A DNA stretch of 64,000 nucleotides from Nodosilinea sp. FACHB-141 (GCF_014696135.1 NZ_JACJPP010000007.1:496001-560000), one strand, 5' to 3'; positions 42,403 through 52,460 are shown, counted from the first letter of the stretch. The notes: a model not told the origin generated them from the letters alone. A program made the numbers and translations.

Positions 42403-43110
42403 GTGTCTCCAGAGCTAACTCCAGGGCTAATTCAAGAGCCCATCTACCTCTACAGCATTTGCCCTCGCCCCTTGCAGCCTCTGCCCTTACCCCTCGGACT
42501 GGCTGCACCCACCCGGTTGATTGCCGTAGATAATGTTGCCGCCATAGTTGAAACCGGCGTTGATCTAGAGACCCTGCAGACCGACGAACCGCGGCTGCTC
42601 AACGCGGTGCTCAGCCACGATCGCGTCATCTGTGAGCTGTTTCAACACACGCCCCTGCTGCCCCTGCGGTTTGGCACTCAGATTGCTTCCATTGAGCATC
42701 TCAAAGTTCACCTGGCCAGCCAGGGCGCCGACTATGCCGCCAAGCTCGCTATCCTAGGTCACCAAGTTGAATACCAGCTCAAGCTGATCGCCCAACCCGC
42801 TGAACTGCCGCCCCTAGCTGAAGGGCTCACCGGGCGCGACTACTTTCTGGCGAAAAAGCAGCGCCTCCAGGATCAAACCGCCGCCCAAGAGCAGCAACAC
42901 TATGAGCTTGACCAGGTGCTCAACGACCTTCATGCCACCTACGACAACTACATTGAGGCCGAAAGCCCCGCTGGAGAAGCGCGAGTGTATCTGCTGATCG
43001 ATCGCGCCGATGCCGAGAGCCTAGAGCAGCGGGTAGAGGAGTGGCGATCGCAGACCAACCACTGGACTCTCATGCTCAGCGACCCTCTACCCCCCTACCA
43101 CTTCGTCTAG
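42403..43110 (+). CDS. GvpF/GvpL-type protein without gas vesicle cluster
   Basis: A 235-residue GvpF/GvpL family protein starting at GTG 42403. The N-terminal IYLYSICP strand, LIAVDNVAAIVE, LLNAVLSHDRVICELFQ and TPLLPLRFGTQI match the family, and the C-terminal DYFLAKKQRLQDQTA helix and ARVYLLIDR strand are also typical. GvpF/L proteins assist gas-vesicle shell assembly, but no gvpA, gvpC, gvpN or other gvp gene is near. Stand-alone copies are known in cyanobacteria with unknown roles. It may act with the duplicated protein upstream. Confidence 0.82.
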   Translation: MSPELTPGLIQEPIYLYSICPRPLQPLPLPLGLAAPTRLIAVDNVAAIVETGVDLETLQTDEPRLLNAVLSHDRVICELFQHTPLLPLRFGTQIASIEHLKVHLASQGADYAAKLAILGHQVEYQLKLIAQPAELPPLAEGLTGRDYFLAKKQRLQDQTAAQEQQHYELDQVLNDLHATYDNYIEAESPAGEARVYLLIDRADAESLEQRVEEWRSQTNHWTLMLSDPLPPYHFV

Positions 43111-43149
43111 GAAATCTCCTTAACTCGTCCTACCCATTCACCTGATCCC

Positions 43150-44592
43150 TTACGGCCCGACCTGAAACTCTGGATAGGCCTCCATCGCGTGCTCGCCCAG
43201 ATCAAGGCCTTGAATTTCCTCGGCTTCAGATACGCGAATGCCCACAGTGGCCCGCAACGTCAGCCAACACAGGAGGCTAAACGTGACGGTAAACGCCCCC
43301 ACCGCCGCAATCCCCAACAGCTGCACCAGCAATTGCTGAATGCCGCCTCCCATAAACAAGCCGGCTAAGGGCCCATCACCGCCATACCAAGAGTAGCTAC
43401 CAGGGCCAACGCTAAACAGCCCCAGCGCAACGGTACCCCACGTGCCACAGACTAGATGCACCGACACAGCGCCTACTGGGTCATCAATTTTCAAGCTGTC
43501 CAGCAATGTCACTGAAAAGACAACAATCACCCCTCCCACCAGACCAATGAGTGCTGCACTGCCCAGGTTAACGTAGGCGCAGGAGGCGGTAACAGACACT
43601 AGACCCGCCAGCACCCCATTGATGATCATTGATAGGTCGGGCTTGCTGAGGTAAATCCACGAGGTGACGGTAGCAGCTAATCCCCCCAGGGCACCAGCGA
43701 TGTTGGTGGTCACGACAATATGGCTGATGGGTAAGGGGTCGGCAGCCATGGTGGAGCCGGGGTTGAAGCCAAACCAACCCAGCCACAAAATCAGGCAACC
43801 CAGAGCAGAAATGCTCAGATTGTGCCCCGGCATGGCAACCGGACGAGCCTGAAAGCGCCCCAGCCGTGGCCCCAGCAAAATAGCTCCAATCAGCGCGGCC
43901 CAGCCACCAACTGTGTGCACCACGGTAGAGCCGGCAAAATCGTAAAAGCCCAAATTAGCGAGCATGCCGTCGCCCCACACCCAGTGGCCGGTGATTGGGT
44001 ACAACAACCCCACCAGCAGCAGGCTAAAAATAAAGAAGGCTAAGAATTTGATGCGCTCCGCCACGGCCCCAGACACAATAGTGGCCGCTGTACCCGCAAA
44101 GGCTAGCTGAAAGAAAAATTTGGCATTTAGCGGTACCCCAGCCCAGGCCAAGGCACTATAGGTGCCTCGGTAGGCATCGCCAACAGCGGGGCTGTTGTCG
44201 GCTCCTTGCAGCAAAAAACCAGACGTGCCAAATAGAGGGTTGCCGTCACCAAACATGAGTCCAAAGCCGACCACCCAAAAGGCCAGGGTTGAAAGACCGA
44301 ACACAATCAGATTTTTGGCCAACAGGTTGACGGCGTTTTTGCTGCGGCAAAAGCCGGTTTCGAGCATGCAAAACCCGGCGTTCATAAAGAAGATTAAAAA
44401 GCTGGTCAACAGCACCCAGGCTGTGTCTAGCGCCACCTTGAGGTCGGCCGTAGTAGCGCTTTGGGCAAAAGCAGCCGGACAGAAAATCAGCAAGCTCCCT
44501 AGAGCCACCCAGGGTATATAGCGCCACCGTCCCCCTGGCCTGCTCAACGGGTGCAAAGGTTGCTTCAAGGCTCGTTGTGGTTGCTGCAACAT
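43150..44592 (-). CDS. amt: Ammonium transporter Amt (second copy)
   Basis: A 480-residue Amt permease from ATG 44592 (a GTG at 44646 is an alternative). After a signal segment ending FCPAAFAQS, eleven helices follow. The pore blocks are [31 protein letters not shown] with the first pore His, [11 protein letters not shown], and [13 protein letters not shown] with the second His. It belongs to a different subgroup from the copy at 5759, which has the FYGGFVRS-type first helix. It imports ammonium across the cytoplasmic membrane. No PII (glnB/glnK) gene is adjacent. It is convergent with the GvpF/L gene, 39 bases apart. Confidence 0.94.
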   Translation of the reverse strand: MLQQPQRALKQPLHPLSRPGGRWRYIPWVALGSLLIFCPAAFAQSATTADLKVALDTAWVLLTSFLIFFMNAGFCMLETGFCRSKNAVNLLAKNLIVFGLSTLAFWVVGFGLMFGDGNPLFGTSGFLLQGADNSPAVGDAYRGTYSALAWAGVPLNAKFFFQLAFAGTAATIVSGAVAERIKFLAFFIFSLLLVGLLYPITGHWVWGDGMLANLGFYDFAGSTVVHTVGGWAALIGAILLGPRLGRFQARPVAMPGHNLSISALGCLILWLGWFGFNPGSTMAADPLPISHIVVTTNIAGALGGLAATVTSWIYLSKPDLSMIINGVLAGLVSVTASCAYVNLGSAALIGLVGGVIVVFSVTLLDSLKIDDPVGAVSVHLVCGTWGTVALGLFSVGPGSYSWYGGDGPLAGLFMGGGIQQLLVQLLGIAAVGAFTVTFSLLCWLTLRATVGIRVSEAEEIQGLDLGEHAMEAYPEFQVGP

Positions 44593-44928
44593 AACGATCA
44601 CGTGTCTCCCAATCGGCTCTCTGCTAATAAGCCCATAGGTTGCCACGAATTACAGTTCATGGTGCAAGTTTTTATACTTCCTGAGGGCAAGCCATGGGGC
44701 GATCGCCTTTATCTGCGGCGAGTCTCAATCGTTATGTGGTGCTACATACCCTCTCTGCATAGTTTAAGTGAAATCCCGTAGAAGCCTTGATTTTTTGGTG
44801 GAGTTACGCAAGCGCAAAAGAGAGGATCTAGCCGAGGCTTCTGAAAAAGCCTGATTGGTAGAACGCTATTGCTGCACTAAGTCTAGAAACCGGACTGCTG
44901 CTTGGTTAGCCCACAAGCAGGTGCTATA
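44593..44928. other. Intergenic region upstream of the second amt gene
   Basis: A 336-base gap. GTGGTGCTACATAC at 44736-44749 fits the NtcA consensus GTA-N8-TAC with one change and lies about 150 bases before the amt start on the minus strand. A repeat AGAAGCCT (44780-44787) / AGGCTTCT (44835-44842) and an arm pair GCCCACA/TGTGGGC (44909-44915 and 44935-44941) flank the end of the Uma2 gene. No coding frame is convincing. Confidence 0.35.
44736..44749 (-). promoter_or_regulatory. Possible NtcA-binding site upstream of amt
   Basis: GTGGTGCTACATAC fits GT-N10-AC and, with one change, GTA-N8-TAC, the site for the global nitrogen regulator NtcA. On the minus strand GATAAA lies about 22 bases downstream, near where a -10 box would be expected, though it matches poorly. 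The site is plausible because amt genes are classic NtcA targets. Confidence 0.35.
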
Positions 44929-45495
44929 TCAGCCTGTGGGCGACAGCACCTTAGCCAGGGCTAAACTCAGCTCTGGAAACTGGGGTGACTGTAAAATGGC
45001 CTCTCCCTGTAGCACCTGAGCTTCATACAACCCGTCTACTAGAGTGAGTACAGTCACCTTTGCCTTCGCTGGGTCTACAATCCAGTATTCTGGAATGCCT
45101 CGGACCGCATACTCCGATCGCTTGTAGCGGTAGTCGCGGTCTTCATTGGCTTTGCCCGGCGAAACTACCTCAACCACCAGCAAAGGGGCAGGCATGTCTT
45201 CAGTGATGGTGCTGCGGCCCGTGTCTTCTAACAGCGCCGCCAAGTCTACGCCCAACACCAGCAAATCCGGAATCCGCACTCGTCCGGATACCACGACTTC
45301 GGTATCCATGCGGCGCAACCAGTGGAAGGGCACGATTTGCAAAAACCGTTGTAATAAAAACAACGAGATCAGCACATTTCGCGGACTCTCTGGTGGCATC
45401 TCAATCACTTCCCCATCCACAAACTCACAGAGAGAATCTGAGTCTGTTTCCAGACTGAAGAAATCGGCCAGAGAGAGCTTAGTGGCAACCATCAA
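44929..45495 (-). CDS. Uma2 family (DUF820) PD-(D/E)XK protein
   Basis: A 188-residue member of the Uma2 family, which is greatly expanded in cyanobacteria. The restriction-endonuclease-like core is visible as VRIPDLLVL (acidic residue), PLLVVEVVSPG with the E-x-K-like position, and RDYRYKRSEYAVRGIPEYWIVDP. The family has a nuclease fold, but its biological role is unclear. ATG 45495 and the next ATG are equivalent starts. It is transcribed on the minus strand, downstream of aspS. Confidence 0.9.
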   Translation of the reverse strand: MMVATKLSLADFFSLETDSDSLCEFVDGEVIEMPPESPRNVLISLFLLQRFLQIVPFHWLRRMDTEVVVSGRVRIPDLLVLGVDLAALLEDTGRSTITEDMPAPLLVVEVVSPGKANEDRDYRYKRSEYAVRGIPEYWIVDPAKAKVTVLTLVDGLYEAQVLQGEAILQSPQFPELSLALAKVLSPTG

Positions 45496-45572
45496 TAACT
45501 CCGGGCAACCGTAGGGTGAGCACTGCCCACCAATAGGGGATTAGTTTGTGCCCCATCCCCTTACCTCCAATT

Positions 45573-47366
45573 TTACTCGTCTGCCTCTGGCTCGTAGGTG
45601 GAGGCGATCGCGAGTTCCTTGAGCTGCGATTCGTCTACACCAGAGGGAGCCTGGGTGAGCAGACAGCGGGCCTGCTGGGTCTTGGGGAAGGCGATCGCAT
45701 CGCGGATCGACTCCTCGCCCGCCATCAGCATGACGATGCGATCGAGCCCGTAAGCAATGCCGCCGTGGGGCGGGGTGCCATACTCAAAGGCTTCGAGCAA
45801 AAAGCCAAACTTGTCGTGGGCTTCTTCGGTAGTCAGGCCAATTGTTTCAAACACTTGGCTCTGCACCTCGGGCTGGTAGATGCGCAGGCTGCCGCCGCCA
45901 ATTTCATAGCCGTTGAGCACCATGTCGTAGGCCACGGCGCGAGCAGATTTGAGGTCGCCCACGTCGTCGGGGTGGGGAGCGGTGAAGGGGTGGTGCAGAG
46001 CCTCTAGCCGCTGCTGGTCGGCGTTCCACTCAAACATAGGAAAGTCGGTGACCCACAACAGGTTGAGGCTATCTGTGGGAATTAGATCCATCTCGCGGGC
46101 GATCGCCTGGCGCAATCGATCCAGGGTGGCATTCACCATCGCGGTTGGCCCCGCCCCAAACAGAAGCAGCGTGCCTTCGGTGGCTCCGGTGCGGCGCAGC
46201 AGTTCTGCCATTTGCTCAGGGCCGAGGTTGTCTTTAATCGCCCCAATGGTGTCCACCGCACCGTCGGCCCTTACCCGCACATAAGCTAGGCCCTTGGCCC
46301 CAGCATCGGCAGCGATCTTAAACAGGTCGCCACCGGGCTTAATGCGCACGTTGGAGATCTGGTCGTTGCCGTTGGGGATGGGTAGCACCTTGACGATGCC
46401 GCCGTCGGCTACCGCGCCAGAAAATACTTTAAAGCCGCAGTCTTTCACCAGGTCAGACACATCTACCAGCTCCAGGCCGTAGCGGGTGTCGGGCTTGTCG
46501 CTGCCGTAGCGATCCATCGCCTCGGCATAGGTGAGCCTCGGGAAGGGGCGGGGAATTTCAACGCCTTTTACAGCCTTAAAAATATGGGCTACCAGAGCTT
46601 CATTCAGCGCTAGAATCTCGTCCTGGGTCATGAAGCTCATTTCCATATCGAGCTGGGTGAACTCGGGCTGGCGATCGGCGCGCAGGTCTTCGTCGCGGAA
46701 GCAACGAGCGATCTGGTAGTAGCGATCGACTCCCGACACCATCAGCAGCTGCTTGAAGAGCTGGGGCGACTGGGGCAAGGCGTAAAACTCGCCAGGGTTG
46801 ACCCGCGAGGGCACCAGGTAATCGCGCGCCCCTTCTGGAGTGGAGCGGGTGAGAATGGGGGTTTCGACTTCGTAGAAGCCCTCCTGGTCTTCGAGAAATC
46901 GGCGAATGGCTTTGGTGACTTCGTGGCGAATGCGCAGGTTCTGGGCCATGCGATCGCGCCGCAAATCTAAATACCGATAGCGCAGCCGCAGGTCTTCGCG
47001 CACGGTTTCCGAATCGGCGGTGGAGACCTGAAACGGCAGCGGTTTGCGCACCGCGTTCAGTAGCTCGATGGTGTCGGCGTAGATCTCAATTTCACCCGTG
47101 GGCAGCTTGGGGTTCACAGAGCCCTCCTGGCGCTGGCTGACCCGCCCCTGAATTTTGACCACATACTCGTTGCGCAGCGGGTCAGCTTGGGGATAGGAAG
47201 CCGGAGTACGTTCTGGATCGCTGACAATTTGCACGACGCCAGTGCGATCGCGCAGATCAATAAAAATAACGCCCCCATGGTCGCGGCGGCGATCGACCCA
47301 GCCGAACAGGGTAACGGTGCTGCCAATGTCGCTGGCCCGCAGGGTGCCGCAGTAGTGGGTGCGCAT
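45573..47366 (-). CDS. aspS: Aspartate-tRNA ligase
   Basis: A 597-residue class II synthetase of the bacterial type. The OB-fold anticodon domain comes first ([21 protein letters not shown] near 20-40, split by motif), then motif 2 [18 protein letters not shown], the bacterial GAD insertion (about 300-420) and motif 3 [12 protein letters not shown]. It charges tRNA-Asp, and possibly tRNA-Asn if the organism uses the amidotransferase route. The start at ATG 47366 (MRTHYCG) agrees with the family; the frame extends seven codons further. The Uma2 gene follows on the same strand. Confidence 0.95.
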   Translation of the reverse strand: MRTHYCGTLRASDIGSTVTLFGWVDRRRDHGGVIFIDLRDRTGVVQIVSDPERTPASYPQADPLRNEYVVKIQGRVSQRQEGSVNPKLPTGEIEIYADTIELLNAVRKPLPFQVSTADSETVREDLRLRYRYLDLRRDRMAQNLRIRHEVTKAIRRFLEDQEGFYEVETPILTRSTPEGARDYLVPSRVNPGEFYALPQSPQLFKQLLMVSGVDRYYQIARCFRDEDLRADRQPEFTQLDMEMSFMTQDEILALNEALVAHIFKAVKGVEIPRPFPRLTYAEAMDRYGSDKPDTRYGLELVDVSDLVKDCGFKVFSGAVADGGIVKVLPIPNGNDQISNVRIKPGGDLFKIAADAGAKGLAYVRVRADGAVDTIGAIKDNLGPEQMAELLRRTGATEGTLLLFGAGPTAMVNATLDRLRQAIAREMDLIPTDSLNLLWVTDFPMFEWNADQQRLEALHHPFTAPHPDDVGDLKSARAVAYDMVLNGYEIGGGSLRIYQPEVQSQVFETIGLTTEEAHDKFGFLLEAFEYGTPPHGGIAYGLDRIVMLMAGEESIRDAIAFPKTQQARCLLTQAPSGVDESQLKELAIASTYEPEADE

Positions 47367-47548
47367 AGTGAACTGCTTATATTTCAAATTTCAAAACCTT
47401 CCCATTATCTAGGATAGTGGGTGAGCTTGAAAGCTATTTTTTTCAACCAATTCCTGACAAAATTCTCATCTGCACCCCTAGCCCTATTGAGGCCGCTGCA
47501 CCGACAATTTGGAGCCGGGGTCGCTGTTGTTATCAGGAGCGTAAAGCT

Positions 47549-48322
47549 ATGGTCTGGGTGCGATGCGGGCAGCAAAGCATTGCCGATGTGGAGGCGATCG
47601 TATTTGATAAAGACGGCACCCTGGCCGACTCCCTGAAGCTGTTGCACCACACTGCCCTGGCGCGGGCAGAGACCTGTGCTAGGGCCGCAGGATTTGGAGA
47701 TGCGTTAATTCCGGCTCTTTTAGACTGTTTTGGCGTGTCTGCCAGCGGCATCGACCCCGATGGGCTAATGGCGGCGGGCACCCGCGAGGCCAACAAGCAG
47801 GGGGCCGTAGCTGTGTTAGCGCAGGCTGGCTATCCTCCACAGAAGGCGACGGAGCTAGTGGCAGAATGCTTCGCGGCGGTTAACGCCAAGCGCAAGGGCA
47901 AGGCCGCCTACACCCCACCCTTTGAAGGCACCGCCGCAATGCTAGAGCGAATGCACCACAGTCCCTTAAAAATCGGGGTGTTGTCATCCGATAGCCCAGC
48001 CTTTGTCGAAGAATTTTTGACCCATTATGAGCTGCTGCCCTGGGTAGATGCGTGGCAGGGTACTAGGCCAGAGGATCCGCCTAAGCCCGATCCAACGCTG
48101 CTGGGGGTAGTGTGCGATCGCCTTCAAGTCTCAGTCGCGCACACCCTGGTCGTTGGCGATAGCTGGGCCGATCTAGCATTGGCAGAACAGGCTCAAGCAG
48201 CAGGATTCATTTCTGTCTCAGAACCCTGGGGGCGATCGCCCGTTGTAGGAGCTAGCCTGGTATTAGCGCACTGGGATGATTTGGCCGTGCTAGCTGTTGG
48301 TTCCCCAGATTTCGAAATTTAA
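47549..48322 (+). CDS. HAD-superfamily hydrolase
   Basis: A 257-residue HAD phosphatase starting at ATG 47549, with an AGGAG site eleven bases upstream. Motif I is VFDKDGTLADS, motif II SSDSP, motif III the Lys in PPKPDPT, and motif IV VVGDSWADL, so the active site is complete. A helical cap lies between motifs I and II. It resembles phosphoglycolate-phosphatase-like subfamily IA enzymes; the substrate is unknown. The longer frame back to TTG 47417 lacks family similarity. The DUF1802 gene follows after 35 bases, so both are probably co-transcribed. Confidence 0.9.
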   Translation: MVWVRCGQQSIADVEAIVFDKDGTLADSLKLLHHTALARAETCARAAGFGDALIPALLDCFGVSASGIDPDGLMAAGTREANKQGAVAVLAQAGYPPQKATELVAECFAAVNAKRKGKAAYTPPFEGTAAMLERMHHSPLKIGVLSSDSPAFVEEFLTHYELLPWVDAWQGTRPEDPPKPDPTLLGVVCDRLQVSVAHTLVVGDSWADLALAEQAQAAGFISVSEPWGRSPVVGASLVLAHWDDLAVLAVGSPDFEI

Positions 48323-48357
48323 CAATGCCTTGACCTTGCAAAATGGAGGCAAAAACG

Positions 48358-48933
48358 ATGGTGTCGTGGGTTTTAAAGGAATGGCAGGTGGCTGTGACGG
48401 CACTGCTACAAGGCGAAACCATTCTGCTGCTGCGCAAGGGTGGCATTCGCGAGGCTAAAGGACAGTTTTCGCTGGCGGCCCGGCAGGTGCTGCTGCTGCC
48501 CACCGTCGAGCATCAAAAAGCGGCCCTGCTGAAGGATGCCTTTCGGCCCCTGATGACAGAGGAAGCCGATCACGACGACCAGGTTCGGTTTGACGGGTGG
48601 GCGACCATTACCCACGCCCTGCCCCTCACTGCTGAAGCAGAGGTGGCGGCTCTGCTACCCTACCTGGTATGGAACGAGCAATTTGTGGCAGAGCGGCTCA
48701 ACTGGCAGCCCGATCGCCCGCTCTACGGGCTGTTGCTAAGGGCCTACCGTTTTCAGCAGCCGTTGCTGCTGCCTCGTCACAAGGGCTACAGCGGCTGCCG
48801 CTCCTGGGTGGAGGTCGGCCAGGAGGTGGGAGTGGAGAATAGCACTCCAGCTCTTGCGGAGGCAGATTATCAGCAGCAGGTTGAGGCTATTTTGGCGCAT
48901 CTGCCTGCGATAACTCCGAGCCTGGCAGAATAG
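48358..48933 (+). CDS. DUF1802 family protein
   Basis: A 191-residue protein of the cyanobacterial DUF1802 group: WQVAVTALLQGETILLLRKGG, HQKAALLKDAFRPL, and a late WVEVGQEV. I choose ATG 48358 because GGAGG (48345-48349) lies eight bases before it and would be inside the gene with ATG 48343. No catalytic residues are known for the family. The last 47 bases overlap the 3' end of the convergent acyltransferase gene. Confidence 0.82.
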   Translation: MVSWVLKEWQVAVTALLQGETILLLRKGGIREAKGQFSLAARQVLLLPTVEHQKAALLKDAFRPLMTEEADHDDQVRFDGWATITHALPLTAEAEVAALLPYLVWNEQFVAERLNWQPDRPLYGLLLRAYRFQQPLLLPRHKGYSGCRSWVEVGQEVGVENSTPALAEADYQQQVEAILAHLPAITPSLAE

Positions 48934-50353
48934 GCGTAATCATGGCTTCTAGAGCGCTTTGCAGGTCGGCAGTGAGCTGGGCAACGGCCTGTTTGCGATT
49001 GGTTTTGTAGTCGGGCCAGCGATCGCTCACCGAGATCGGCTCCCCCACCGTGAGCACCGCTCGCTGTGGCCCCAGCTTGGGCCGTGGAAAGGAGTTTTTG
49101 CCTTGAATTAAGCACACCGTGTCGCGCAAAATCATCACCGTTTCGGCAAAGCGCTCGGCGGAGGGTCGCTGGCGCACGTATTGGCCCGTAACAGCGATAA
49201 AGCTCTCCACCAAGCGCATGTGCCACATGCGGAGGGAGGCTTCTTCGGCCTCGCGATTGGCTAGCCCCATCTCCACTGCTGAAAGTCGCGGGTTGCCCAC
49301 AACGTCTTGGCGAAAGATATGCTCCCACCCGGCTTGCTCAATGCGGCGACAGCGGTCAATGGTGCTGCCTTTGGGCAGGAGCTGAAAGTAGGTTTCGGCC
49401 ACCTGTAGGGCCGCATTCATTAGGGCTTCGAGGCGACTGCTCAGGGCGTTAGTTGGGGGCACGGCATCGGGGCGATTGCTGGAGTCAACCGCAGGAATCG
49501 CCACACGATACACCCGGCGGTAATAATTTTCTAAGAGGGTGAGCAGACGCTCCCCCAGATTAGAGAGCCGACGATAGCGCTGCTCGATGGCGGTTTTAGA
49601 GGTGTCGCCGGGCGGGTAGAGATGCTGTCGGGGAGCCAGACTAGTCTCCTGTTCTAGGCGATCGAGCCAGCGATCAAGTTCGCGCCAGGGCGGTGTGATG
49701 TAGCGATAGGAGATGCCCAGGGGGGCGATCGCCATCTGCTCCGCTCGTCCCTGGTTGTGCAGATCATCTACGCACCAAAAGGCCATCTGGGCTACCCCCG
49801 GCTCTAGAGGGCTGACAATTTCGGTGTGGCCATTGTTGCCGCCCTCGGGGGCAGCGGCGAGGGGAAACTGACCATTGGCCAGCAGCTGGCGAGCCGATCG
49901 CAGCCCCTGGCGATCGACCTTGCCCCGTTGGATGGGGGTGCCGCCCAATTTGGCGTAGAGCTTGCCGACCCAAGCACCAGCCCAAAGGGGAATGCCACGA
50001 TCGTAGATGAAGTGCACGTGAACCGGGCGCTTGAGCTCGACACCTAATTCTCGGGCTCGCTGGGGTACCGTGTACCACAGCAAATGGCCTATGCAAAATG
50101 AGTCGAGCGGGCTGGGATGGCGAAAGGCCAGTAGAAACCGGGTTTCTCCGGCATCAAATGCTTTGTACAACTGCACCAGCCCTTCGGCGTTGACCACCTC
50201 TACGTGCTGAACTTGTTCTCGCCAGCGCATCCAGTAGGGCAGCCCCAGGCGCACCAGGGCTAGCACCCGAGTATCCAGCGCGGGGGGAATAAAGCTCAAC
50301 GGCGGCTGAGCACGGGTGGAGGGGTTCACGGGTTTAGCCCCCGGCCAGAGCAT
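48887..50353 (-). CDS. PlsC-like 1-acylglycerol-3-phosphate acyltransferase
   Basis: A 488-residue protein with a PlsC acyltransferase core. The catalytic H-x4-D is RHPSPLD near residues 78-84, the glycerophosphate site is GGTPIQRGKVDRQGL near 136-150, and PEGGNNG takes the role of EGT. A conserved cyanobacterial C-terminal part of about 250 helical residues follows, which is unusual for PlsC. It probably attaches acyl chains to a lipid precursor. It contains no obvious membrane segment apart from an amphipathic N-terminus. Its 3' end overlaps the DUF1802 gene tail to tail. Confidence 0.85.
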   Translation of the reverse strand: MLWPGAKPVNPSTRAQPPLSFIPPALDTRVLALVRLGLPYWMRWREQVQHVEVVNAEGLVQLYKAFDAGETRFLLAFRHPSPLDSFCIGHLLWYTVPQRARELGVELKRPVHVHFIYDRGIPLWAGAWVGKLYAKLGGTPIQRGKVDRQGLRSARQLLANGQFPLAAAPEGGNNGHTEIVSPLEPGVAQMAFWCVDDLHNQGRAEQMAIAPLGISYRYITPPWRELDRWLDRLEQETSLAPRQHLYPPGDTSKTAIEQRYRRLSNLGERLLTLLENYYRRVYRVAIPAVDSSNRPDAVPPTNALSSRLEALMNAALQVAETYFQLLPKGSTIDRCRRIEQAGWEHIFRQDVVGNPRLSAVEMGLANREAEEASLRMWHMRLVESFIAVTGQYVRQRPSAERFAETVMILRDTVCLIQGKNSFPRPKLGPQRAVLTVGEPISVSDRWPDYKTNRKQAVAQLTADLQSALEAMITPILPGSELSQADAPK

Positions 50354-50739
50354 TAATGAATACCCCGATGATATAGCAGAGCAGCGCCAAACTCCGTTGG
50401 TGCTGGTAGCGGATTAAAGCTCATCAGTGGAATTGCGGAGAAACTATAAAGCTTTTATAAGCAACCCTAGCCCTGGCATTGTGCCTACCGTAGAAACCCA
50501 GTTTAATGGCAAGAGCCAAACCCGACCGGGCGAGGCGCTTGAGGAAAATCGTCACGTGTGGTTATCACAGTCCCTAAGGAGTTTCTCTACAACGCCCAAC
50601 GTTACCTGTTGAACTTTGGGCCGGTGCATAAGCCAGGTACACCACAACCATGTCCCTTCCAAACAAGGCTACGGCCCAGGCTGCGGTTGGTGGATGACCT
50701 GTTCTAGAGACGTAGTTAGCGGTAAAACGACGGTTTGTT
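50354..50739. other. Divergent intergenic region
   Basis: A 386-base gap between the divergent acyltransferase and FHA genes, so it should hold both promoters. I find no tRNA or strong hairpin. A 61-codon plus-strand frame (50427-50612) has random-looking composition. Nothing else can be supported. Confidence 0.35.
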
Positions 50740-51321
50740 ATGGTTTCCTCCCCCTTCTTTTCTGCCAACTCAGATCAGCGATCTAGCACTACACCCAAAG
50801 GTTCAAGTGGTGGCGCGATTCGCGAAGCGACCCCAACGGGAATCGCCTCACCCCCCTGGCTGCTAGATACGCTCTTTCGCAACATGAGCTATGACCTTGA
50901 GCAAGTGGCCGATATTATCGACCCCATTCTGACAGCCCAAAACCACTGCTACCGCACCGATTGGTATGTGCAGGGCATTGTGGCCGACGATCGCGCCTTT
51001 CTCAGCACCAACATCAACGCCGAGCGCGCCATTGAGGTCACCCCGTGTGGCACCCGCTGGTTGCTGGGGCAGGGCCGTTGCTGCGCCGTGGCCATGTCCC
51101 GGCCGGGAATTGCCGACTGCCATGCGGCGCTCAACTTTGACTCCCTGCGAGGCTTCTTTCTCACCGACCTGGGCAGCGATGGGGGCACCTGGGTGAACGG
51201 ACGCCGCCTGGCCCCGGCCCAGCGCCACTACCTGCAAGACGGCGACTTGGTGAAGTTGGGCAGTCTGCGGTTTGAGTTTTTGCAGCAGCGCTGCGACCAA
51301 TCGGTGTGGTACGACGCTTAA
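50740..51321 (+). CDS. FHA domain protein
   Basis: A 193-residue protein. The first 45 residues are Ser/Thr/Gly-rich and disordered, then a short helical segment, then an FHA domain from about residue 95. The FHA core shows LGQGRCCAVAMSRPGIADCH with the phosphothreonine-binding RxxxxxxxxS/H region altered, FFLTDLGSDGGTWVNG and LQDGDLVKLGSLRFEF. FHA domains bind phosphothreonine peptides, so it probably acts in Ser/Thr kinase signalling. The usual GR-x(8-10)-S pattern is imperfect. Its stop overlaps the dprA stop by four bases. Confidence 0.88.
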   Translation: MVSSPFFSANSDQRSSTTPKGSSGGAIREATPTGIASPPWLLDTLFRNMSYDLEQVADIIDPILTAQNHCYRTDWYVQGIVADDRAFLSTNINAERAIEVTPCGTRWLLGQGRCCAVAMSRPGIADCHAALNFDSLRGFFLTDLGSDGGTWVNGRRLAPAQRHYLQDGDLVKLGSLRFEFLQQRCDQSVWYDA

Positions 51322-52460
51322 TAGCGCTGGTAGCGCATGCCCGGCAGCTGGGTGACTAGACCCATCAGCTCTAGCTGCACGAGGGTGGCCAGCACCTCCC
51401 CAGTGGGCTGGGCCAGTTGCTGCACCAGGCCGTCGAGGGAAATGGGTTCGCTAGTAATGGTGGCCAGTACCTGGGCCATGGTGGGGGATAGGGGCGGTGT
51501 CACCGGAGGACTTACCGGCGGGCGATCGCCCTTTCCAGTCAAAGCGCTGCCCGCCGATTCACCATTGCTAATTTGGGGCATCTGTCCGAGAGCGGCGATC
51601 AGCGTCATGTCGTTCAAAATCATCTGGGCGCCCTGATTGATCAGCCCCAAGCAGCCCTCGCTGTTGAGGTTATCTAGCGACCCCGGCACCGCAAACACAT
51701 CGCGGCCATAGTCATTGGCCAACTGCGCCGTAATCAGTGCTCCCGATCGCGCCGGAGCCTCGGTCACTACCACCGCTCGACTGAGCCCGGCAATGATGCG
51801 GTTGCGGCGGGGAAAGTGGGCGCGATCGGGGGGTGTGCCGTTGGGGTGCTCACTGAGCAGCAGACCATGGCGGGCAATGCGATCGTGCAGATCGCGGTTG
51901 CCCAGGGGGTAAACCTGATCAACCCCCGTTCCCAGCACCGCAATGGTGAGACCATGGCTGTCTAGGGTCTGCTGGTGGGCGTAGCGATCGACCCCCTTAG
52001 CCAACCCCGAGACTACGATCACATCGTGGGCCACCAGTTGCTGGGTCAGGCGGCGGGTCCAGCGCTGACCGTAGTCTGAGGGGTTGCGAGTGCCCACCAC
52101 CCCAACCGATGGCACCAAGTGCAGAGCACCCGCCAGCTCCGGCTGCCCCCGATAAAACAGCAGCGGCGGCGGATCAGTAATTTCGTAGAGCAGGGCCGGG
52201 TACTCTGCATCTGCTGGAGTCCAAAAATTGGGATGCTGTTGTTCGTAGCTGGCTAGTAGCTCTAGCGGAGAAACCGTCTGCCGATACTCCACCAGTTTGG
52301 ATCCCGTCCCTAGGCCAATGCCTTCCACTTCCAGCAGAGCTGCTCCCTCAGCATGCCAGGCGGCAGATAGGGTGCCAAAGTGGCTGCACAGTCGCTTCAA
52401 CAAAATTGGGCCCAGGCCATGAGCCTGGGCCCAGGCTAGCCAATACGCTCGTTCTGCCAT
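51318..52460 (-). CDS. dprA: DNA-processing protein DprA
   Basis: A 380-residue DprA. The N-terminal SAM-like domain is followed by a Rossmann-like DNA-binding domain with VGTRNPSDYGQRW, SGLAKGVDRYAHQ, HFPRRNRIIAGLSRA and EAPARSGALITA. The C-terminal end (about 320-380) is a winged helix. DprA binds incoming single-stranded DNA and loads RecA, which is needed for natural transformation. Other competence genes are not in the window. It is convergent with the FHA gene. Confidence 0.95.
   Translation of the reverse strand: MAERAYWLAWAQAHGLGPILLKRLCSHFGTLSAAWHAEGAALLEVEGIGLGTGSKLVEYRQTVSPLELLASYEQQHPNFWTPADAEYPALLYEITDPPPLLFYRGQPELAGALHLVPSVGVVGTRNPSDYGQRWTRRLTQQLVAHDVIVVSGLAKGVDRYAHQQTLDSHGLTIAVLGTGVDQVYPLGNRDLHDRIARHGLLLSEHPNGTPPDRAHFPRRNRIIAGLSRAVVVTEAPARSGALITAQLANDYGRDVFAVPGSLDNLNSEGCLGLINQGAQMILNDMTLIAALGQMPQISNGESAGSALTGKGDRPPVSPPVTPPLSPTMAQVLATITSEPISLDGLVQQLAQPTGEVLATLVQLELMGLVTQLPGMRYQRY

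Noticed and set aside
50427..50612. 61-codon plus-strand frame between the acyltransferase and FHA genes
   Set aside because: No family-like sequence and no ribosome-binding site; composition differs from true genes here.
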